Counted from the first letter of the stretch, positions 1 to 7,020 are shown. The stretch: DNA of 10,304 nt from JBBQBQ01 sp038317685 (GCA_038317685.1 JBBQBQ010000116.1:1-10304); one strand, 5' to 3'. Program-made: numbers and translations. The notes: generated by a model from the sequence alone, not told the origin.

Positions 1-1602
1 GGAGATGGTCAGGTCGAGAAGGGTCTGGAAGCCATCCGGGTCGACGAGGTATGCGGAAATATCGAGAGGACCCTGGTAATACTGCAGGGCGTAGGAATTC
101 CGGGCCGAAAGAGCCGGCGCTCCGACCACCGTCACCTTCAACGCCTTCTGGGTGGTGGTAGCGGAGGTGCCTGTCACCACGTTGACCAGGACCGTCAGCG
201 TGAAGTCGGCGCTGGAGCCGGTTGGGGGAGTGATCGTCAGGCCGGAAAGGTCTGCAAGCTGCAGCAGCCAGGTCCCGCTGCCGAGGTTGAGGCCGGCCGA
301 GAGGGTGGCCCCGGCCGGAACGTCGTTGATGGTGATATTGACGACCGGCGTGTAGCCGCCAAGGCACGGGCTCAGGGCTATGGCAAGGGGAATCACCTGG
401 TTCACGAGGCCTGAGGCGTTGGCGACATTGAAGGAATCAACCCCCTGGAGTTCATAAAAGATGGTGCCGTTCCAGGTGCGGGGGGTGTTGGTATTGCCGC
501 TCACCGGGGGGGCACTGGCCGAACTCCCCTTGCCGACGCCGGTATCGATCTGCAGAGCGCCGTCGACGTAATTGTTGCTGCCGTTGGTGTAATGGGTCAC
601 AATGGTTGGGTAATCCCCGTAAACAAACATCCCGATCGTCTCTCCGGGCATGAGGGTCAGACCCTGGCCGACGTCGAAGTGCGTCGGAACGTCGGTCCCG
701 TTGGGGTCGACATCGGAATCGGTGCCGAGGTGGGTCCAGCCGGCGGGGTCGCTTTCGTGTCCGACAAAGCTTCCGGGACGGTACCAGACCTGCACCGAGC
801 CGTTGCTGCCACTGAAATTCCCCTCGAATTCGCCGGTAAGAATAGCCGGGACATTGCTGAGGTTCGTCACATCGAACATGTTCCCCGCGAATTGGTTATC
901 CGCCGCGAACAGGGTTGACGCCGTTAAAATGCCGGTGCATTGGTTCGAGCTGTAAAGGACCGACAGGTTCACCATGGCCCCACCCGGCCCCTCGAAGACG
1001 CCGTACTTAAGGCCGATGGCCCCGGAGGGGTCTTCGATGCCGGCTTCTGAGCGAGCATCTCGATAAGTGGCGTTCAGGTAGTTGACCAGGATATTGTTGG
1101 AACCTTCGTAAAGGATGTACTGGAAGGAGTTCGATCCGCCGCCCGACCAGAAAGGGACATTATCGAATTGGACGATGAAGCGCCGGTTGGGCGCGGTGCC
1201 GCGGGTTTCATAATGGCCGCCACCCACCAGGTCGTCCCAGAGGGCGGCGATGAGGTTCTGGTTGCTATCCCCGCTCGGGATGGTGGAGTAGCCGCAACAA
1301 CCGTTATTGGTGGTGTCCTCGAATGTGATGAAACCGTTGCTGCTGATTTTCAGCTGCGTGTAGTCGAGTCCGTAGAAGTTAAAGGTGAAGCCGATCGGAA
1401 CGAAGCCGGTAAGCTGGTCGTCCCCCAGGCCGAAATAGGTGCCGGTCGCGCTGATATTCTCCCAGACGAAGGTCGGGCCGCCGGGCTCGTTGCTGTCGGT
1501 GAAGGAGTACCCGAAGGCATCGGGGCCACCGGTCGCGGCGCGGGACAGGGCGGGGAAGGCCAGAAGCAACATGGCAAACCCGAACAGGATGATCTTTCTC
1601 AT
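1..1602 (-). CDS. Secreted multidomain beta-rich surface protein (C-terminus beyond window)
   Basis: The frame is open from an ATG at 1602 to the window edge, giving 534 residues with no stop, so the C-terminus is missing. An AGGAGG ribosome binding site lies 7 bases before the ATG. Residues 1-23 are a signal peptide: basic MRK, a hydrophobic stretch, then a small-residue cleavage region near SRAA. Residues about 28-205 form a beta-sandwich of the type common in secreted bacterial proteins, with a 'GFTFNFYG ... SSNGFITF' core and an 'LIAALWDDL' strand. Residues about 220-385 form a second beta domain starting near 'NQFAGNMFDV' and ending near 'RTWNGTIFYEL'. Residues about 400-495 resemble an RTX/VCBS or cadherin-like repeat, with 'LADLSGLTITPP' typical of that group. 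The role is probably extracellular adhesion or matrix; no catalytic motif is visible. Whether it ends in a sorting signal such as PEP-CTERM cannot be seen. The domain assignments are from pattern memory. Confidence 0.82.
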   Translation of the reverse strand, partial: MRKIILFGFAMLLLAFPALSRAATGGPDAFGYSFTDSNEPGGPTFVWENISATGTYFGLGDDQLTGFVPIGFTFNFYGLDYTQLKISSNGFITFEDTTNNGCCGYSTIPSGDSNQNLIAALWDDLVGGGHYETRGTAPNRRFIVQFDNVPFWSGGGSNSFQYILYEGSNNILVNYLNATYRDARSEAGIEDPSGAIGLKYGVFEGPGGAMVNLSVLYSSNQCTGILTASTLFAADNQFAGNMFDVTNLSNVPAILTGEFEGNFSGSNGSVQVWYRPGSFVGHESDPAGWTHLGTDSDVDPNGTDVPTHFDVGQGLTLMPGETIGMFVYGDYPTIVTHYTNGSNNYVDGALQIDTGVGKGSSASAPPVSGNTNTPRTWNGTIFYELQGVDSFNVANASGLVNQVIPLAIALSPCLGGYTPVVNITINDVPAGATLSAGLNLGSGTWLLQLADLSGLTITPPTGSSADFTLTVLVNVVTGTSATTTQKALKVTVVGAPALSARNSYALQYYQGPLDISAYLVDPDGFQTLLDLTIS

Positions 1603-1727
1603 GACATGACCTCCTAAACAAAATGATGAGTTGAACACGATTCAGATTCCAGCCTGATGCGTTACCCGCTGGGGTGTCTTTCAAGGAGAATCGAAGAATG
1701 CCGATCGATGATCAGAAACCATTGCTT

Positions 1728-1745
1728 TGTCAAAAGAAAATTACG
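1728..1745. repeat. Direct repeat copy 1, candidate operator
   Basis: The plus-strand sequence is TGTCAAAAGAAAATTACG. It matches the copy at 1772-1789 in 17 of 18 positions, and the two copies start exactly 44 bp apart. This copy covers the predicted transcription start of the secreted protein gene. A regulator bound at both copies would bracket the promoter on nearly the same DNA face. No specific regulator family is recognised. Confidence 0.5.
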
Positions 1746-1749
1746 TTGA

Positions 1750-1777
1750 ATTGTATCTATAGACGTCAGAATGTCAA
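1750..1777 (-). promoter_or_regulatory. Sigma-70 type promoter of the secreted protein gene
   Basis: Read on the minus strand, a perfect TTGACA -35 box (1772-1777) is followed after 16 bases by TACAAT (1750-1755), one mismatch from the -10 consensus. The predicted start of transcription is near 1743, which leaves an untranslated leader of about 140 bases before the ATG at 1602. No recognisable riboswitch fold was found in that leader. The -35 box lies inside the upstream copy of a direct repeat. Confidence 0.7.
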
Positions 1778-1789
1778 AGGAAAATTACG
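1772..1789. repeat. Direct repeat copy 2, candidate operator overlapping the -35 box
   Basis: The plus-strand sequence is TGTCAAAGGAAAATTACG, differing from copy 1 only at its eighth base. It contains the whole -35 box of the promoter that reads leftward. Its other end covers the stop codon of the 17-codon upstream ORF. Confidence 0.5.
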
Positions 1790-1838
1790 GCGTCAGGGTG
1801 CAGCCTCGGGGGTCGGGTGCAATATTTAAACCTTTCAT
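1785..1838 (-). CDS. Possible 17-residue leader peptide
   Basis: An ATG at 1836-1838 opens 17 codons (MKGLNIAPDPRGCTLTP) ending in TAA at 1785-1787. AAAAGGAG (1847-1854) lies 8 bases before the ATG, which is as good as any ribosome binding site in the window. The peptide has no hydrophobic segment and no run of a single regulatory codon. It lies just upstream of the promoter of the secreted protein, and no promoter of its own is evident between it and the terminator at 1897-1935. It could be a leader peptide, the remnant start of a lost gene, or chance. Confidence 0.25.
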   Translation of the reverse strand: MKGLNIAPDPRGCTLTP

Positions 1839-1896
1839 AATCAACGCTCCTTTTCAGTTAATTTCGGTCCATGGCTCTGCCCGGGACCGCAAAAGA

Positions 1897-1935
1897 GGGT
1901 CGGCTGCTTTTCCAAACCAGCAGCCGATCCTTTTT
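1897..1935. terminator. Intrinsic terminator, possibly bidirectional
   Basis: A 12-bp stem (1897-1908 with 1919-1930, one G-U pair when read on the plus strand) encloses a 10-base loop and is followed by five T (1931-1935). In the minus direction the stem has one mismatch and is followed by TCTTTT. Minus-strand transcripts from the transpeptidase gene would meet it after running antisense through the cysteine-rich gene. In the plus direction it stops transcription just before the next promoter, although no plus-strand protein gene lies upstream of it. Confidence 0.75.
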
Positions 1936-1942
1936 GCTGCTC

Positions 1943-1971
1943 TGGACAGTAATAAACCGATGGCCTACAAT
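1943..1971 (+). promoter_or_regulatory. Promoter of the cysteine-rich small protein
   Basis: TGGACA (1943-1948), 17 bases, then TACAAT (1966-1971): one mismatch from consensus in each box with ideal spacing. Transcription should start near 1978, about 45 bases before the ATG at 2023. It sits immediately after the terminator hairpin, so the gene is insulated from the left. Confidence 0.7.
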
Positions 1972-2022
1972 GCGCCGGTTCAGAGGGTAACTTCCGGGAA
2001 TCCCATTTCAAGGAGTTCAGCC

Positions 2023-2223
2023 ATGACGACCTATCGCTGCCCGGCCAAAGGCGGGGTCGATGCCAATCCTTCCAACCTCTGCCCTCGCGAGGAGATCACC
2101 GATCTGTGCTGTCTCTCCTGCGAAGATCTGCTCTGCGGGGGTGAACACACCTGCCTGCGCATCAAGAGCCAAAGAGAAGCCGGCAGCCGGGTGGAGAGCT
2201 GCGGGATTCCCGTCGACGCCTGA
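2023..2223 (+). CDS. Small cysteine-rich protein, probably metal-binding
   Basis: A 66-residue protein whose start is fixed by AAGGAG (2010-2015) 7 bases before the ATG, with its own promoter upstream. The frame stays open further left, but no upstream start has comparable signals. It has eight cysteines (C6, C20, C29, C30, C33, C38, C44, C60) and one histidine (H42). The cluster C29-C30-x2-C33-x4-C38-x5-C44 suggests a zinc or iron-sulfur site or a compact disulfide core. There is no signal peptide or membrane segment, so it is probably cytosolic and metal-bound. The family is not recognised. The transpeptidase gene on the opposite strand ends 82 bases away, so the two genes converge; no terminator is visible between them. 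Confidence 0.72.
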   Translation: MTTYRCPAKGGVDANPSNLCPREEITDLCCLSCEDLLCGGEHTCLRIKSQREAGSRVESCGIPVDA

Positions 2224-2305
2224 GTCCGGGCGGTTGGTCCGAGCGGCCCGCCGGTCTGCCTGGGAAGTGGCGGTGGAGACCATAGCGGTGGCTTGGTGAG
2301 GCAGA

Positions 2306-3721
2306 TCAGGTGTGGGGGGCGGAGGTGAGGGTTTTCTTCGCCAGCGGTCTCGATCCCCCGGAGAGCGAGACTTTCCCGGCCGGGCTGGAGAAATAGTAGC
2401 TGATCGCCAGACGGGCGTATTCGCTGGCGCGGATGCCGATGAACTTCTCGTGCCCGACCATGGCGGCGACGACGACCTGGCCCTCTCCCTGGCGTTCCCG
2501 GGCGAAACCGACAAACCAGTCGTAGCGCACTTCGTGGGAGGCATTGTCGATCGAGCCGGTCTTGCCGCCGATCTGCAGGCGGGACAGGACCTGGTCCTGG
2601 CGGTGTCTGCGGAAGGCCTTGCGGGCGGTGCCGGAGATGATCGTGGTTTCCATCATCTCGCCGAGGGCGGTCGCGGCCTTGGCGGACATGGCCGGTCGCG
2701 GGACCAGGGCGGCTTGTCGGCGATAGAGAACCCGGCCACCGACATCGGCGATCTGTTCGACGATGGACGGCGTCACCATGCGGCCGCCGTTGAGGACCGC
2801 CGAGGCCATCACCGCGCCGTGCAGGGGGGAGATGGTGGTGTCGAGGTTGAAGCCGCTGGCGACCTCGGCCCAATGGTACGGTTCAGCGCCGACGTAACAT
2901 TGGCTGGGGGGAAGGGGGAGTTCGAAATCGAGGGGCTCGTTGAAGCCGAAGGCGCTGGCCGACTGCTCCAGCAGCGCCTGGCGCAGATTCAGCCCGCCGA
3001 GCTTGCCGAAGACCGGATTGACCGATTCGGCAAAGGCTTCCCGAAGGGGGATCGTCGTCGTGTAACGATTGACCTTATCGGTGAGCTGCCGTTTGTACAA
3101 GGTATGCTTGGGGCCGGTGAAAGTGACCGGTGAGTCGGCGGTAAAGCCGCACTGGTCGACCGCGGCGGCGGCGGTGACCATCTTGAAAAGACTGGCGGCC
3201 GGGAACTGGCTACGCAGGCAGGGGTTGCCGGCCGGATCGGTCTTGTCGAAGCCCGCCATGGCCAGCACCTGCCCCGTCGCCGCCTCCATGACGACAATGC
3301 CGACATAACGCGAATGGGTGCGGTCAAGCTTGTCGAGGAGATAATTCTGCAGGCCCGTGTCCAGGGTGGTTTCCACCCGCAGGGTGCTGCCGGCGGCCGA
3401 CAGTTGCAGGGTCTTTTCCGTCAGGTTGTTGAAGGCCGTTTCATCAAGCCGGCTCCGCAGCTCTTCCCTGCCCATCGGCTCGGGGCCAGGGGCTGTGGCT
3501 GCCGTGGTGCGGAGTGCTGCCGGCGGCAGCGCCACCGCGTTTTGAATGACGCCGTAGAGGATGGCGATGGTGGCCAGGGCCAGTAGCACCCCGACCAGCC
3601 TGCGCGAGGCGCTGCGCCGTTGGGAGCGGCGGGGGCCGGTCACGCCGGTCTGGTAATCCCGCCAGTTGGCCGGAGGAGTTCGCTTCCAAAGAAATTTGGG
3701 TAGTTTTGGCACGGCAAACAT
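2306..3721 (-). CDS. Membrane-anchored penicillin-binding transpeptidase, short form
   Basis: Taken from the ATG at 3721, 471 residues. A TTG at 3748 in the same frame would add 9. Neither start has a clear ribosome binding site, so ATG was preferred. Residue numbers here follow the longer form. A basic cytoplasmic N-terminus precedes one membrane segment at about 51-68, followed by a short linker. The transpeptidase fold then carries all three active-site motifs: S186-x-x-K189 (nucleophile), S242-V-N244 and K396-T-G398. The family cross-links peptidoglycan peptides in the periplasm and is acylated by beta-lactams. It lacks the glycosyltransferase domain of class A enzymes and the large dimerisation domain of FtsI or MrdA, so it is smaller than usual class B proteins. 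It may instead be a specialised DD-transpeptidase. Class D beta-lactamases share the fold, but this protein's membrane anchor and size favour a PBP. Confidence 0.88.
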   Translation of the reverse strand: MFAVPKLPKFLWKRTPPANWRDYQTGVTGPRRSQRRSASRRLVGVLLALATIAILYGVIQNAVALPPAALRTTAATAPGPEPMGREELRSRLDETAFNNLTEKTLQLSAAGSTLRVETTLDTGLQNYLLDKLDRTHSRYVGIVVMEAATGQVLAMAGFDKTDPAGNPCLRSQFPAASLFKMVTAAAAVDQCGFTADSPVTFTGPKHTLYKRQLTDKVNRYTTTIPLREAFAESVNPVFGKLGGLNLRQALLEQSASAFGFNEPLDFELPLPPSQCYVGAEPYHWAEVASGFNLDTTISPLHGAVMASAVLNGGRMVTPSIVEQIADVGGRVLYRRQAALVPRPAMSAKAATALGEMMETTIISGTARKAFRRHRQDQVLSRLQIGGKTGSIDNASHEVRYDWFVGFARERQGEGQVVVAAMVGHEKFIGIRASEYARLAISYYFSSPAGKVSLSGGSRPLAKKTLTSAPHT

Positions 3722-3771
3722 ATCCGATCGGGTATGATGAAATCGCAACGGGCGGCAGGGTGTCGGCTAAG

Positions 3772-3800
3772 TAGATAAGGCATCAGCCCGACTCTGTCAA
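3772..3800 (-). promoter_or_regulatory. Promoter of the penicillin-binding protein gene
   Basis: On the minus strand TTGACA (3795-3800) is followed after 17 bases by TATCTA (3772-3777). The -35 is perfect and the -10 weaker. The predicted transcript starts near 3765, upstream of both possible start codons. It reads away from rbgA, so the two genes are divergent. Confidence 0.5.
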
Positions 3801-3943
3801 ACATAAAGATAGTCCATGAGCCGACTTTTCTGCAACACCGTCTTGGTCCCCTGAAACCCTGGCGGTTGTGAAGAAGGTCGGCATCTGTTACCGTTCTGGG
3901 CAACCCCCTGCCCACCCCGGGACCGGGGAGAAGAGACGAGAAG

Positions 3944-4825
3944 ATGGCGATCGATTGGTATCCGGGACATATGACCAAGGCGCGGCGGGAGATTGCCGAA
4001 GCCCTCGCCATCGTCGACGTGGTGATCGAAGTGGTCGATGCCCGCCTGCCGGTGTCGAGTTCCAATCCGATTCTGCAGGAGCTGCGCGGCAGCAAACCGT
4101 GTGTCAAGGTCCTCAACAAGCAGGACCTCGCCGATCCGGTGGTGACCCAGGCCTGGGTGCAGCATTTCGCCGCGCAAAGCGGGGTCGTGGCGGTGCCGGT
4201 GACGGCGAAGAACCGCCGGGAAGCCGGTGAGATTCTACGCCGCTGCCAGGCTCTGGTCCCCCACAAGGGACGGCCCGGACGTAACCTGCGGGTCATGGTT
4301 GTCGGCATCCCCAATGTCGGCAAGTCGACCTTGATCAATACCCTGGCGGGGAAATCGATCGCCCGGGTCGGAGACAAGCCGGCGATCACCACCTGCAAGC
4401 AGCAGATCAATCTCCCCAATCAGATCATCCTCGACGATACCCCGGGGCTTCTCTGGCCCAACCTGGGCGATCAGCAGGGCGCTTTGCGGCTGGCGGCGAC
4501 CGGCGCCATTGGCGCCTCTGCTTTCGATACCGCCGATGTCGCCTGCTTTGCTATTGCCTTTCTGCTGCAGCGCTATCCCGAAGGGCTGGTCGAGAGTTAC
4601 CCCTTCGCGGCCGACGAGACCGATCCGGCGCTCCTGCTGGAAGCGATCGGCCGCCGGCACGGCTGTCTTCTCAGCGGCGGGGTCGATCTGACCCGGGCCG
4701 GCGAATTTGTCCTGCGCGCCTTGCGCGCCGGGAAATTCGGTCGGATCTCCCTTGAGACGCCGGGGGATGAGGCGGCCACCGAGGCTGCCGAGGAGGCGAC
4801 GGCAGGTTTGCCTCACCCGGAATAG
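3944..4825 (+). CDS. rbgA: Ribosome biogenesis GTPase RbgA (YlqF)
   Basis: 293 residues, close to the roughly 280 usual for this family. It is a circularly permuted GTPase: the G4 motif NKQD (58-61) and G5-like TAK (87-89) come before the P-loop GIPNVGKS (121-128) and G3 DTPG (165-168). The family signature DARLP is at 32-36 and the conserved WYPGHM is at 5-10. RbgA binds the immature large ribosomal subunit and uses GTP hydrolysis to promote late 50S maturation in the cytoplasm. The C-terminal helical domain (about 190-270) is the RNA/ribosome-contacting part in known members. The last 20 residues are an Ala/Glu-rich tail. The ATG at 3944 is preceded by a purine-rich stretch rather than a strong ribosome binding site. 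The permease gene follows after 64 bases with no terminator in between, so co-transcription is possible. Confidence 0.93.
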   Translation: MAIDWYPGHMTKARREIAEALAIVDVVIEVVDARLPVSSSNPILQELRGSKPCVKVLNKQDLADPVVTQAWVQHFAAQSGVVAVPVTAKNRREAGEILRRCQALVPHKGRPGRNLRVMVVGIPNVGKSTLINTLAGKSIARVGDKPAITTCKQQINLPNQIILDDTPGLLWPNLGDQQGALRLAATGAIGASAFDTADVACFAIAFLLQRYPEGLVESYPFAADETDPALLLEAIGRRHGCLLSGGVDLTRAGEFVLRALRAGKFGRISLETPGDEAATEAAEEATAGLPHPE

Positions 4826-4889
4826 ATAGCTTCTTTTTGGGCGTTCGACCAGACAGATTGTTATCGGCTGTGAACAGAGAAGGCTGACC

Positions 4890-6734
4890 GTGGGAACTCC
4901 TGAAAATCCGAATCCCGAACAATGGGAGTTCGCCGGCTGGGGACATGCCGAACGCATTGACGATCTGGATGCCGGCATGCGCCCCTTCGGCCCTGAACCG
5001 GCCCCTCCGACCAAACTCGGCCAATGGCGGGCGACCGCCATCTGCGGCAACGACATCACCTCCAGCTGTCTCTATGTCGCGGCCCTCTGCGCCGCTCAGG
5101 CCGGCTCTCTGGCCCCCATCGTCCTGCTCATCGTCGCCGCGGTCCTGTACCTGTTCCGCAAGGTCTATGCCGAGGTCGGCAGCGCCCTGCCCCTCAACGG
5201 CGGCACCTACACCGTCCTGCTCAACACCACCAACAAGAAGCTGGCGGCGGGAGCGGCCTGCCTGACCCTCCTCTCCTACATCGCCACGGCCGTCATCAGT
5301 GCCAATGAAGCGGTCCATTACGCCCATCACCTTTACGCCCAATTCAACATCCTCGGGGCCACCGTCGGCCTGCTCGGGCTCTTTGCCCTCCTCAACCTGA
5401 TCGGTATCGGCGAATCGGCGGTGGTGGCTTTGGGGATCTTCCTGCTCCATCTGACGACCCTCACCATCCTCTGCGTCTTTTCGATCATTGCCATCGTCCG
5501 TCATCCCGAGCTGCTGGTTCTGAACTGGCAGGCTCCGACCCCGGACGGGGTCCTGCACGCCCTCTTCTTCGGCTTCGCGGCGGCCATGCTCGGCATCAGC
5601 GGCTTCGAGAGCTCCGCCAATTTCATCGAGGAACAGGAGCCGGGCGTCTTCCCCAAGACCCTGCGCAACATGTGGCTGGCGGTCAGCATCTTCAATCCGC
5701 TGATCAGCTTTCTCGCCATGGGGCTCATCCCGCTGATGGCGATCCGCGAGGTTCCTCCCGACCTGCTGGCGCAGATGGGGGTCCTTTCCGCCGGAGAATG
5801 GCTCGGCAGGCTGGTCAGTATCGATGCGACCCTGGTCCTGTCAGGGGCGGTCCTGACCAGTTATGTCGGCGTCACCGGGCTGGTGCGGCGCATGACCCTC
5901 GACCGTTGTCTCCCCCAGATCCTGCTCCAGGAAAACCGGCTGCGGCACACCAACCATTGGATCATCCTCGGCTTCTTCTTCCTCTGCTGGTCGATCCTGA
6001 CCGTGACCGGGGGGCAGATCCGGGTCCTCGCCAGTGTCTACACCGTGGCCTTTCTCTCGGTCATGGCTCTTTTTGCCCTCGGCAACATGCTCCTCAAGGT
6101 CAAGCGGGCCAGGCTCCCCCGGGACACCCGGGCCAGCTGGCCGAAGGTTTCCATGGCCCTGGCCGCCGTGCTGCTGGGGCTGATCGGCAACATCATCCTC
6201 GACCCCGCCTCGGTCCGGGTCTTCGCCGAGTACTATGCCATTGTCGCCGGGGTGGTGGTGCTGATGTTCGTCCGGCTGCAGCTCCTCAAGCTGGCGCTTT
6301 TCGTCTCCCGCTCGGTGGTAGAACACATCCAGCGGGCCAACGAGCTCTTCCGGCGCACCGTGGTCGACCACATCGACCGGATCAACAGCATTACCGTCGT
6401 TTACTTCACCAAGGGGGACGACCTCGCCAACCTCAACCGGGCGGCCCTTTACGTGCTGGAGAATGAGCAGACCCGCTGGCTCAAGGTCGTACACGTCTTC
6501 GAGAATGAGGAGGAGATTCCGTCGACACTGGCCAAACATCTGAAGACGATCGACCACATGTACCCCAACCTCAAGATCGATTTTGTCGCCGTCCGCGGAT
6601 CGTTCGGACCGGACCTGATCGACAGCCTGTCGCGACATCTGGAAGTGCCGAAAAACTACATGTTCATCGGCACCCCGGGCGATCGTTTCCCCCATGAGAT
6701 CGAAGCCCTCGGCGGAGTCCGGCTGATCTTGTGA
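4890..6734 (+). CDS. APC-superfamily permease with C-terminal USP-like cytosolic domain
   Basis: 614 residues from a GTG start preceded by GAAGG. Residues 1-42 are a soluble, Pro/Glu-rich N-terminus. About twelve hydrophobic segments span roughly 50-470. The first is broken by 'GNDITSS' (53-59), the unwound-helix substrate site typical of APC transporters, and 'LPLNGGTYTVL' (100-110) is the matching second-helix motif. Residues about 498-614 form a soluble alternating beta-alpha domain ('ITVVYFTKGD', 'LKVVHVFENE', 'IDFVAVRG', 'NYMFIGTPG') resembling a universal-stress or Rossmann fold. This layout recalls the potassium importer KimA, in which cyclic di-AMP is a regulator, but sequence resemblance to KimA is weak and an amino acid substrate is equally possible. 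It probably works as a proton- or sodium-coupled importer in the inner membrane. The substrate cannot be read from the sequence. Confidence 0.85.
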   Translation: MGTPENPNPEQWEFAGWGHAERIDDLDAGMRPFGPEPAPPTKLGQWRATAICGNDITSSCLYVAALCAAQAGSLAPIVLLIVAAVLYLFRKVYAEVGSALPLNGGTYTVLLNTTNKKLAAGAACLTLLSYIATAVISANEAVHYAHHLYAQFNILGATVGLLGLFALLNLIGIGESAVVALGIFLLHLTTLTILCVFSIIAIVRHPELLVLNWQAPTPDGVLHALFFGFAAAMLGISGFESSANFIEEQEPGVFPKTLRNMWLAVSIFNPLISFLAMGLIPLMAIREVPPDLLAQMGVLSAGEWLGRLVSIDATLVLSGAVLTSYVGVTGLVRRMTLDRCLPQILLQENRLRHTNHWIILGFFFLCWSILTVTGGQIRVLASVYTVAFLSVMALFALGNMLLKVKRARLPRDTRASWPKVSMALAAVLLGLIGNIILDPASVRVFAEYYAIVAGVVVLMFVRLQLLKLALFVSRSVVEHIQRANELFRRTVVDHIDRINSITVVYFTKGDDLANLNRAALYVLENEQTRWLKVVHVFENEEEIPSTLAKHLKTIDHMYPNLKIDFVAVRGSFGPDLIDSLSRHLEVPKNYMFIGTPGDRFPHEIEALGGVRLIL

Positions 6735-6836
6735 GGTTCGTCGGGGTGGGGGGAGGATGCTGTCTCCAGGGACCGAACCGCGAGGGAGAAAGGCTGGGCC
6801 GTTGATACACCCGGCTCATGACCCATGGGGCCGCCC

Positions 6837-6866
6837 TTGACAGGGGAGGGTTGCGGGGGAGATGAT
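6837..6866 (+). promoter_or_regulatory. Promoter of the 36-residue membrane peptide
   Basis: A perfect TTGACA (6837-6842) is followed after 18 bases by GATGAT (6861-6866), four of six matches to the -10 consensus. Transcription would start near 6873, inside an inverted repeat, about 28 bases before the ATG at 6901. The strong -35, correct spacing and the small gene that follows support it. Confidence 0.45.
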
Positions 6867-6881
6867 GACCATATAGGTCAT
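6865..6881. promoter_or_regulatory. Inverted repeat, candidate operator
   Basis: ATGACC-ATATA-GGTCAT: two perfect 6-base arms around a 5-base AT centre. It overlaps the end of the -10 box and the predicted transcription start of the small membrane peptide gene, the usual place for a repressor site. The arms suit a dimeric helix-turn-helix regulator; the family cannot be named from this. Confidence 0.4.
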
Positions 6882-6900
6882 TAAAAGAAAGGAGCCGATC

Positions 6901-7011
6901 ATGCTGGAAGGATTCATTGTCGGAACGTTGCTTTGGGTGGGTCCGGCCGCCATTGCCTGGATTATCCTGGGACCCGGCAAGCTGGCCCACCGCTTCGCCA
7001 AGCACCACTGA
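6901..7011 (+). CDS. Single-pass membrane peptide, 36 residues
   Basis: An ATG at 6901 preceded by AAAGGAG (6888-6894) opens 36 codons ending at a TGA (7009-7011). The peptide is hydrophobic at about 4-24 ('FIVGTLLWVGPAAIAW' core) and then basic and His-rich (K27, H30, R31, K34, H35, H36). This fits a single membrane helix with its C-terminus in the cytoplasm. It has its own promoter and possible operator. The stop lies only 9 bases from the end of the opposing HD gene, with no terminator between them. It may be a small membrane regulatory subunit or a stress peptide; the family is not recognised. The strong ribosome binding site, promoter and membrane-like composition argue that it is real. 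Confidence 0.65.
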   Translation: MLEGFIVGTLLWVGPAAIAWIILGPGKLAHRFAKHH

Positions 7012-7020
7012 CCTCACGGT

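Noticed and set aside
1603..1743. Riboswitch (cyclic di-GMP type) in the leader of the secreted protein gene
   Set aside because: The leader was read for the conserved GEMM-I core and none was found. Only weak local hairpins are visible.
1771..2022. Upstream extension of the cysteine-rich protein frame to 150 residues
   Set aside because: The extension crosses the terminator hairpin and the gene's promoter. The AAGGAG site and promoter place the start at 2023.
2312..3133. 273-residue plus-strand open frame
   Set aside because: It lies wholly antisense to the transpeptidase, which has all catalytic motifs. The product is Gly/Asp-rich without a recognisable fold, typical of an antisense shadow in GC-rich DNA.
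3866..3894. Sigma-70 promoter for rbgA (TTGTGA, 17 bases, TACCGT)
   Set aside because: Only half-matches in the -10 box; not strong enough to list, though some promoter must lie in 3800-3930.
4671..5558. 295-residue minus-strand open frame
   Set aside because: Antisense to rbgA and the permease. Its low-complexity Asp/Glu/Gly composition mirrors the hydrophobic codons of the permease.
5841..6695. 284-residue minus-strand open frame
   Set aside because: Antisense to the permease core and tail, highly charged low-complexity product, no ribosome binding site of note.
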